From Epiperipatus broadwayi (Eukaryota; Onychophora; Udeonychophora; Euonychophora; Peripatidae): DNA of 64,000 bases. The stretch lies in the NCBI GenBank assembly GCA_028023455.1, contig JAQFVV010012395.1:8360498-8424497 (forward strand). The letters are read 5' to 3'. The notes beneath the pieces are model-generated. The model had not been told where the DNA came from. It ran no database searches and worked only from the letters and a program-made list of their open reading frames with translations. Positions 52,576 through 64,000 of this stretch are shown one piece after another (position 1 is the stretch's first letter; every line of letters starts with the position of its first letter). A program made the translations under genes and the position numbers.

Positions 52576-54928
52576 ATTTTGACATCAGATGATTTGAAAT
52601 AAACATAATATTTGCACCAAAAATGAATTTGTTATTATTATTTAGAAATGAATACAATATTTGCTTAACATTATTTTATAAGAATTGATTGACATGAACA
52701 GAAAATATTGCAATGGTCATAAAATGATTATAATGCACATTATAAGAATACAGTATTGTTTATTACCACGGATTATTAAATATAAGATTTTGATCTATTC
52801 CAAAATTAAGATACCATATGAAATAAAAATATACATATGATTGTTTGTTCATTTAATGATTGATTATATCATAGAAATAGATGAGATTAAATTACACTCT
52901 AAGATTAGTATTATTTATTATTATTATTTAAATAAGTTAGGTGTATTTAAGTTTGATATAAAATCCCACATCATACTTATTTACATGAGTTATTATTATT
53001 TTAAAACATCTTAAAAGAACCTGAGATTATTTAATTATATTTTAAGTTAGAAGATTAGTATTTATTTTAGTATTGTTAAAGATAATTTATTTCATTTAAA
53101 AGTCATAAGAGTGCTATAGATGTAGTGGTAAGATGATAAGGTAGTGGTAGTATTCTTATGCCATTGAGACGGTATCTTGGGAGATATTGACTCAGTGTAA
53201 ATCTGCTTATTACTTTGTAACTTTACTTCGTAGTCTCATAATTTTATTAAATACTTATTTAATTAGTATAATCTAGAACTATGTTGATTTTGATGATTAA
53301 TAATAAATTTAATTAAGATATGATAATATAAAAGTATATTAAAGATAGATATGCAAATTATTATTAAGCATAATAATGTAACTGAGCTAGTTGTATTTTA
53401 AACTATTTTACATATCAAGAAGTAAGGGTACAATATATATATATATTATGTGTGTATATATATATTTATATAATTATAGTGTTACCTTGACACTAAATTG
53501 CTGATATTATATTAATTTCTTTAAGCATGAGGATTCTGGTATTGCAATATGTAGTTAACTTAGTTATAAATTAACTACAGTTACTTTTGGCTTTTTAACA
53601 TATTATTTATGACAATAACAAGATATCGCTTTTTTCATTTTCTTTGCATTTAAAATAAATATTTTTATCTTAATTTCAAAAGTCATTATTAAAATCCACT
53701 AGATGTTAAGATATTTTTTTTTTGCCTTATTAGACTTTTTCAATGAAGAGTAGAGTAATATGGTTACTTATTCTGTCCAGCAATAATCATACATTTATGT
53801 CATTAATTAAAAGCATGAAAATGTCATTAACCTAAAAGCTTGAAATTTTCGAACATCCTAAAATTTTTAACTAACATGTTTAAATAAACTTTGAGATGAC
53901 TTTTTAACATTTTTTAAAAAGAATACAAATCTGTGCAAGTGTTCATCATTTATGGCATTCAATCTAAATTTTATAGCAGTTATCTCTTCTATTTATTTTA
54001 TTCTAGAGTTATTTCTGATGAGCATGTGCAATAATTGACCAGTAGATGTTAATGTCAAAAGAAATTAATATTATTATATGAACACTCTTCTCCATGATTG
54101 AAAGCAATGGTAGAATGGTGGTCAATAGATTCTGGTCAATTCTTTTACTTCCAGTGTTGAAACTCATCTGAATTTTCATATGAACTCCCAAGAAACAAAC
54201 TATTCAATATTATAACTGAAATTAAGTTTACATTATAAAAATTTATGTGCACTTTATTTTGGTAATTCTGAAGAAATGATCTATAATGCAGTAATTGATA
54301 CATGGAGAAAAAAAAGTGTATAATGTAATCTTTTTTATTCATTTGTCTTTATAAACTATTAGACTAATTAATAAAATTGTACTACTTCTGAATGGTAATT
54401 TATTTTAATTTGGAAAAAGAGAAACTTAATAACTAGGTCAAGATCTTTCAATATTTCTAACTCTTACATGGTTTTGGACATTCATATCTTAATTTGGGTA
54501 ATACTGAGATTGAATAAAGAGATATTTAAATAAACTTCAGCTAATGAATATTTGGAAGATCTTTAAAATGATTTTAAGTATTTAGTTTATCATTTTTTAT
54601 ATTTCAAGCACTTATGAGAAAGAAGTGATTAAAGTTAAATCAATTCCAATTTTAGGTTTTTTAGTAAATAAAATTATCTTAAATAAATAAATAAAAAAAC
54701 AAAACAAAAAAAGATAATAAAACTCATCTGTAAAGTATAGTAAAACATGGCTAATGCCATATGTAGCTTATTAGAAAAAAGTTCTGCAAGTTTCTGCAAA
54801 CAGTAATAATTTCACCAAGCATTGTAGTAAAGTAATAAAATATCTTATAAATTTTTATATAACACTTCTTTTAAAGATTTTTTTAAAATCTGAATTTACA
54901 TTTATGTGTTAATTGTAATTGATTTCAG
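52576..54928. other. unassigned intron sequence
   Basis: A short TA tract lies at 53428-53465. 54130-54195 has CTTCCAGTGTTGAAACTC and TATGAACTCCCAAGAAAC, similar to the tail of SINE family 2, perhaps a remnant. Nothing else recognised. Confidence 0.45.
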
Positions 54929-55104
54929 AGACTTTAACCCAGTATGTGCAAACTGTTCACAATTCTGTACTTCTAATAAAGTCAATGATTTCTGGTGGTG
55001 GTGTTTGCCAAGTTCAGCCATATGTGATGGAATAGGAGATTGTTTAGACTGGGAAGATGAGTATTCTTGCAAATGTCAAGAAGGAATGGAATCCTGTTCT
55101 CCAA
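54929..55104 (+). CDS. exon: second LDL-receptor class A repeat (LDLa-2), tryptophan-rich
   Basis: The acceptor is GATTTCAG/A; the first base completes Arg with the AG left at 47513. The product reads DFNPVCANCSQFC, then NDFWWWCLPSSAICDGIGDC and LDWEDEYSCKC. C4 to C6 with CDG-x-x-DC-x-D-x-E-DE is a standard LDLa core with its calcium-binding acidic residues. The first half is unusual: an extra Cys close to C1, and three consecutive Trp just before C3. Six Cys form the repeat and others follow (KCQEGMESCSP). The chosen donor, CCAA/GTACAC, leaves phase 1; the frame stays open to a TAA at 55122, so the exact 3' border is less certain than the rest. No further exon of this gene is recognised to the right. 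Confidence 0.83.
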
Positions 55105-55377
55105 GTACACTAGTTTATTTATAATTATTATAACTAACTTTTTTTTTAATTTCTTGACATTCACTTTTTATTATTGCAACATATTATATCTTACTTCTAC
55201 TAGTTTTATAATATATTGTTCTTATAATATTAAGATTAATTTAAAATGCTTTCTTTATTAATTTGCCTTGTCTGTGTACGTTTTTGTCTATATGTTCACA
55301 TTTTTGCATTTTGATCAGGCTAAGATTTTTTGTTTAGTTTTAAGCAAATAATATGTAAAAACCAATTTCTTTAAATA

Positions 55378-55783
55378 ATGTTTTTATGTAAACATTACAA
55401 TTGACTAAAAAGTAGAAAAATAAAGTAATCTGACTAAAAAGTAGGAAAAAACTGAATCTCTGTTAAATTGATTTTTTTTTTTTGGAAAATAGAAGTGATC
55501 TTAAGAATCTAGACTTATTATAAAACAATTAAAAATTGCAGGGTTATTGTTATTTCAAAAATCATTTCAGGCTCAAATAAATCTTAAAAATAAAAAATGC
55601 CTCAAATGCTTTATGAAACTACAATATTCCTGCAATTTCCAATTGTTTTAAAAAAAATCTAGATTTTGAAGATGCTCTGTTATTTTCCAAAAATGGTAAA
55701 TTAACTGAGATTTTTTTTTAAATTTTTAATCAGATTGTTATTTTTCTACTTTTTAGTTGGATATCAGTGTTTACATAAAAATA
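55378..55783. mobile_element. palindromic fold-back element, about 400 bp
   Basis: The whole block is one imperfect inverted repeat with arms of about 190 bases. Examples are ATGTAAACATTACAATTGAC/TAAAAAGTAGAAAAATAA against TTATTTTTCTACTTTTTAGT/..GTTTACAT, and AACAATTAAAAATTGCAGGG against CCTGCAATTTCCAATTGTT. The left arm also has a 16-bp direct repeat, CTGACTAAAAAGTAGR. Likely a MITE; the short open frames across it are not genes. Confidence 0.8.
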
Positions 55784-59394
<3,611 letters not shown>

Positions 59395-60320
59395 CATCAA
59401 ACATTATTAATCTATTGCAGGATGAAGGTCTCTCCAAATTCAGTCCATCTTCTTTGACCTCTTGCCTCTCTTCTCCACAATACTCCTACAATCGTTCTTA
59501 TCTCATCAGTCCATTTTATATGTGGTCTATTTCTTGGTTTTTTACAATCTCTTGAAATCTAATTTAAGACTTCAATTTTCCATCTACTATTATCTCTTCT
59601 AAAAGTATGTCCAGTCCAACTCCACTTCAGTGTTTTAATTTTTTCAACAATCTCAGTAATACCTGTCTGTTTTCTTACCCATGTCTTGCATTTTCAATCT
59701 GTTCTTGTTACTCCTAACATGCATCTTTCCATATTTCTTTTGAGTGGTCTGAAGTCTTTGTATTGCTCTTCTGTCAAGTGTTCAAGTCTCAGACTGATAA
59801 ATAAGAATTGGTAAAACACATTTATTAAATACCTTCCTTTTCAAACACATATGCATATTTCCTTTTAATATTAAGTTATTTCTACCAAAAGCACTCCAAC
59901 TAAGTTTAATTTTATGAATAATTTCATTCATTACTTTTCACCTGTAGTAATAATATGACCAATGTATTTGTAATTGTTAACTTCTTCTAACTCATCAAAA
60001 TCAATCTTTATTTTCATCTTTTGAGAAAATCCATTGATCACTACTTTAGTCTTTTTAACATTTACCTTTAATTCTACTTTTATACTTTCATTTGATCACT
60101 CTTGCAACATTTCCTGAAGCTCTGAAGTATTATTTACAAAAACAACTACATCATCTGCTAAATCTAAATAACTTAAATAATCTTTTATTTCTTTGGCTTC
60201 CCATTTAATTCACAAAATATTTCTTGCAGCACTACTGCAAAAAGTTTTGGAGAAATGGAGTCACTTTGTCTTACACCCTTCTCAATGTTAACTTTCTAGT
60301 TAATTCACCATGATGAACAG
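59395..60320 (-). mobile_element. RTE-like LINE, 5'-truncated
   Basis: On the minus strand, starting at 60320: NIEKGVRQSDSISPKLFAVV (RT motif with G-V-R-Q-G-D-x-I-S-P-K-L-F), then YLDLADDVVVFVNN (the (F/L)ADD catalytic motif, both Asp kept), NNYKYIGHIITTGE, SETWTLDRRAIQRLQTTQKK, and a C-terminal RNRPHIKWTDEIR and W-x-E-F-G-E-T-F. These are the ordered RT and C-terminal motifs of the RTE clade. A run of GATGAT at its 3' end is usual for that clade. Frame breaks make it non-functional. Confidence 0.88.
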
Positions 60321-61956
60321 GTGAGATTCAATTAAAATGCTATTATAATAAGCATTTCATTCTCTATCAGAATTTACATGTTTTTCTACCTATCTATCTA
60401 TCTATATGCTTATCATCCATAAACATTTAGCCATGTATCTATCCATCCTTCTATTTGTCTTCTGTTTCATAGTCTCTATTTTCATGAAGCAACTGAATTT
60501 CTCAGATCATTTTGTGATGAGACAATATCAATGAGAGATTTTATATAATATATTTAATAATTTCCATTGTCTGAAATATAGTGAATTTTTGAAAATATTA
60601 AAACTATTTTTTAAAGAGTAAAAATTATGTTTGTCCAAGTGAATTAAAACTGTAAACTTTTGATTCACCAGTTAATAAAATCAGCCATAAAAATATATTA
60701 ATCTTTTAATATTATATTCATTTTAGTTTCATTTGTAAAAAGTATATTAATAATTTGTCAAGTTATGAAAGTGAACAAAAGTTTTTTCAAAAATAAATTT
60801 CTGTTTATAATTATAAAAATATTTGATAGTGTAAGACCTAAAAAAAGGTTTGTAACAAATTAGAAAGTGCTGCAGACATTATTGATTTCTTTCTCAATTT
60901 ATGTTAATGTAAAAGTAAAGAATTTTTTACTAAAATCTTATTACTTTTTCCTAAAATCTTATTATTTTTGAAAAATAATTATATTTTAAACATACTTTAT
61001 AAAAATATGTTATAATGTGTAAAAAATAATTAAAATATGCTGTAAAACATTTATTTCATTTTCAAAATCAAAACAAAGAAGTTGGAATGGTAAAAATTAT
61101 TGACAGGAGCTCTTCTTTTTTTGTGATAAGAACCAAACAGTCAGCAACTAGGAAGGTCTGCCTTCTCTCTTTGTTGTAGATTTGAATGCCTATATTATTG
61201 ATTTTTTACTTTTAAAATAATTCAAAAGAGGGCAGTATCTTATAGTACTTTTTAAGCTTTAAAATGAGCTTAAATATGCTATGGTAATGTAAAAACTGCC
61301 AAATTTAAAGTGACTTAACTTGAAACAGTCTAGAAAGGGGTTAATAATTAACTTTAATCATGGGTGAACTACCTATGGTTTCAAAACATTTATTGATGGG
61401 AGAATGAATTTCAATTTTTAGGTCATGTAATGAGTAGTTCATTCCACAATTTTACATATAAATAAATCACTAAATTATTAATCATTACGTATATAACAAT
61501 AAGATTCAGTATTACAGGTAATTAAAAATGAAAAACATTCTCTTGCTTGTGATAAATTAACTGAACTTGTGCAAGTAATATACTGTAATGGGATATATAT
61601 ATATGCATTACATTTAAATTCTAATACATAATGTTTTGTAAATATCTAATTTTGAATTAAAAACACAAATGTTCAAAATGCACAAATAACGAATTATTAA
61701 TTTATTAATGTTTGATTTAAATATTAAAATAAGCTTTAAAAAAATTATAGAATTGAAACAAAGATTCTAATCTTTAAATAAAGTATAAAATAAAAACCTT
61801 TTTAATAATAGCGAAGATTTTTTTAATTTTTAAATATAAAAATTACAAACAGATCCTTAAGGCAAAATGACAATTAAAAAAAATGATTATGAAGTAGATA
61901 AGAGTTCCCGCCCAGAGATAGAGACACAGACCTCAGTGGAAAACCCAAAATCTTAC
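60321..61956. other. unassigned sequence
   Basis: AT-rich; a CTAT tetranucleotide patch at about 60390-60405; nothing else recognised. Confidence 0.5.
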
Positions 61957-62036
61957 CTTGTCCACAAACCCAATAAACCAATAAAATACAGACATAAAGT
62001 ATGTTCGATGAATCCTGCATTCCAGAGATAAGGTGC
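61957..62036 (-). CDS. candidate internal exon of an unidentified minus-strand gene
   Basis: On the minus strand the stretch is bounded by a good acceptor (CCTTTTATAGTTCTCAG) and a strong donor (GACAAG/GTAAGA), 80 bases apart. One frame reads APYLWNAGFIEHTLCLYFIG followed by LLGLWTR, a hydrophobic segment that could span a membrane. I do not recognise the protein and no neighbouring exon could be firmly joined. The local composition is less AT-rich than the introns around it. A chance pair of splice-like sites, or part of an element, remains possible. Confidence 0.35.
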
Positions 62037-62139
62037 CTGAGAACTATAAAAGGAAAATCCAAAACAATAATTAGTTAGTTGGAGAGAATCAGAAAATTAA
62101 AACTTTAAATTCAATTGTCTTTGTTGAAAGCTGAAAATT

Positions 62140-62360
62140 TTTAAAAAGCTATTGTCACTGTCACTAAGAATGTAGCCAGCGTCAATGGGATTCCTTCGGT
62201 ATGACTGACCGAAAGTAGCTTTCCTATCCATGGATCCCAGGATAGAACCACTGCTACCGTCTTCAGAAAACATCGTAAATGCGTCTTCATAAATCATCAT
62301 CACCCACAAGAAATGGATCTTGTATAAACTCAGATCTTGTCATGAAGGAACGAGCATGGA
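62140..62360 (-). other. coding-like minus-strand stretch, unidentified
   Basis: About 220 bases with less AT bias. One minus-strand frame runs MIYEDAFTMFSEDGSSGSIL, GSMDRKATFGQSYRRNP, AGYILSDSDNSF; an overlapping frame upstream reads MTRSEFIQDPFLVGDDDL. Serine- and acid-rich, like a cytoplasmic tail or start region. No family recognised and no clear donor. It lies just upstream (on that strand) of the candidate exon at 62036. Confidence 0.25.
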
Positions 62361-62939
62361 TAAAAATAGGTATAAATTTATAAATGATCAACTTAAATAT
62401 AAACTCTCTTAAGCTTGAAATCTTTCAGATTTTATTTGTGTCTAAAAAAATGAACTATAAACTTTCTTTCCTGAATAAATCTGAACTTTTTTGTATCTTT
62501 TATAAACTTTGCAATTTTAAAACTCTTAGCTAAAGTTTTCAATGTAATCTTTTAAAAAAATGTATTGTATTTTATTTTTGTTTATTCATGCTTAATTAAT
62601 ATCTGTTTGTAATAGGGTTGCAAACAAATGTAAAGATAGAAAACACATTGTTATTTGTGCATTATTAAATTTTAAAAATAGGTTAAAAATAGTATTTCTG
62701 GAAAGAAAATAAATTAAATATAATGCTCATTTTAAAATGATTTTAAAACTGTAAACTAAATATTTTATTTTTATTAAATTAATAAAATGATTTAAATGTT
62801 AGTTGAGTATAGATGGCTGCTAGACTAGTTTAAATATATGTAAGTTTAAAAGGGGTTTTGATTTTGGACTATTTGTTTTGTAGTTGTGTCAATACTGGTG
62901 GAGAGATATATAGACATCTATATCAATGCAATGTAAAGT

Positions 62940-63300
62940 GTGTTAGCACCTAGGGCGATGAGTCCAACTGAATGCATGACCCCAAAGATGTAGTCATACC
63001 ATTAAAATGGACACAGACGTATTTCCTGCACCATTGACCCATACCAGCTCTATGGATTGAGAAGATAAGTCGGCAAGATAAGACCACTCTTCCATCCATA
63101 CGTAGTGTGTTCTCTTTATATTACATACATGATTCCTTTGCCAGATAGAAGCATATTCCTATACTGGTTGAAGCTCATGTTTTCTCCAATAATATCACGC
63201 TGTTCAGACACACATTCCTGTTGGCGTAATTCGATGCTAACATGTTCATATTGCATTGGTTGCTGATATATATCTGGAAGCGAGCATTGGTGTGGCTGTG
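62940..63300 (-). other. coding-like stretch with competing frames, unidentified
   Basis: Locally balanced base composition. The minus strand offers three partial frames: QQPMQYEHVSIELRQQECVS (63140-63260), NARFQIYISNQCNMNMLASN (overlapping it), and HYVWMEEWSYLADLSSQSIE followed in another frame by YDYIFGVMHSVGLIALGANT (62950-63105). No one of them can be joined with convincing splice sites. It could be exons of the same unidentified minus-strand gene or a transposable element. Confidence 0.25.
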
Positions 63301-63630
63301 GATTTTTAGCCCGGAATCAAATGTTTGAAAGTTTTTTGGGTGTGTGGTCTGGGTAGCTCATTTATACTCAACATTTCTAAGATTAAGAATAAAAGTTAAA
63401 AACAAATAAAATAATAACTAATGAAACAGAATAAAACAACTTTCTTCTTTTGTTATAAAAATTGTTTTTTTTAAGTTTGTGCATTATTAATTATATATGT
63501 GAATAAAATCTTTTTTGTGTTATTAATACTGACAGTGATTGCTTTTTTTATTCTTTATTATTAAAAATATATTTTAATAAATATATTAAGTTTCTGTATC
63601 TACTTGAGCTAGTGACTAGGGCTGGTGGTC

Positions 63631-63730
63631 ATGATCTTAACTGCGTGTATCTGCCTACTCTATAAATTTTCTACATCCAAATGGCGTAGTGGCACTCTCG
63701 TACGGCAGATACGGTAAGACTGTAAACTTC
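63631..63730 (-). repeat. dispersed repeat shared with 28.3 kb, copy 2
   Basis: The minus strand matches 28311-28406 (ACAGTCTTACCGTATCTG ... TTTATAGAGTAGGCAGATAC ... GTTAAGATC). The plus strand here contains TGGCGTAGTGGCACTC, a tRNA box-A-like word, again pointing to a SINE. Confidence 0.65.
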
Positions 63731-64000
63731 ATCATCATCTCCGACTGTTATAAATGGCTGCCCAGCATGTGGCATGATATTTATTAACCACGAGTCCCCT
63801 GAAAATTTTTTTAAAAAAAGGGTTATGTAAGTAAAAAAAGTTTTTTTTTTTTAAATGAATTTTTGTTTATATTTTAAAGCTGTAGAATATAATGTAGATG
63901 TAAAAGTATTGCCAGAATGTATATTGTGCACATATGCATGCAATCATGTAAGAAAGAAAACTTATGAAATATATTTAAAAAGTAAGTTTAGGAAATAGTG

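Overview
The window is animal (metazoan) nuclear DNA. It is very AT-rich (about three quarters by eye), has almost no long open frames, and carries short conserved exons with GT/AG borders separated by introns of 1-15 kb. The introns are filled with Penelope-like retroelements, tRNA-derived SINEs, fold-back elements and long (TA)n tracts. I cannot name the species. This repeat mix with long introns suggests an invertebrate such as a mollusc, chelicerate or other non-insect lineage, but that is inference.

The main content is part of one plus-strand multidomain gene. Seven exons can be joined with matching phases: 1761-2005, 3075-3217 and 4918-5077 (trypsin-like serine protease domain from just after the catalytic His to its C-terminus), 19944-20093 (LDL-receptor class A repeat, LDLa), 35548-35661 and 47171-47513 (two halves of a MAM domain), and 54929-55104 (a second, tryptophan-rich LDLa). 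The visible order is trypsin - LDLa - MAM - LDLa, as in large secreted or membrane-anchored mosaic proteins. Both ends of the gene lie outside the recognised exons; position 1 may be the last base of the His-bearing exon. The protease keeps the catalytic Asp and Ser, but its GDSGGP motif reads NQSGSG and the S1 position is Lys, so it is probably a pseudoprotease or an unusual enzyme. The first LDLa exon has a (TA)n microsatellite running straight into its splice acceptor.

Intron content by region: 3.8-4.3 kb holds a SINE and a Penelope 3' remnant; 5.1-5.4 kb a fold-back with an 11-bp flanking repeat; 11.5-13.3 kb a minus-strand Penelope copy; 13.5 kb a SINE and, at 13.97 kb, a heat-shock-element-plus-TATA arrangement; 16.5-19.0 kb two head-to-head Penelope copies; 19.6-19.9 kb a palindromic MITE between TA tracts; 20.8-22.6 kb a tandem-repeat family and a pogo/Tigger-like TIR element; 23.4-25.3 kb a SINE and a second Penelope family; 33.9-34.35 kb a TIR element with coding-like cargo; 37.3-39.3 kb a large fold-back and tandem-repeat families; 45.5 kb a LINE fragment; 50.0-52.6 kb an unclassified element-like block; 55.4-55.8 kb a palindrome; 59.4-60.3 kb a minus-strand RTE-like LINE. 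From 61.9 to 63.4 kb there are coding-like minus-strand stretches, including one well-bounded candidate exon, which may belong to another gene. Large stretches of 6.6-10.6, 28.4-33.3, 41.7-47.1 and 55.8-59.4 kb show nothing recognisable.
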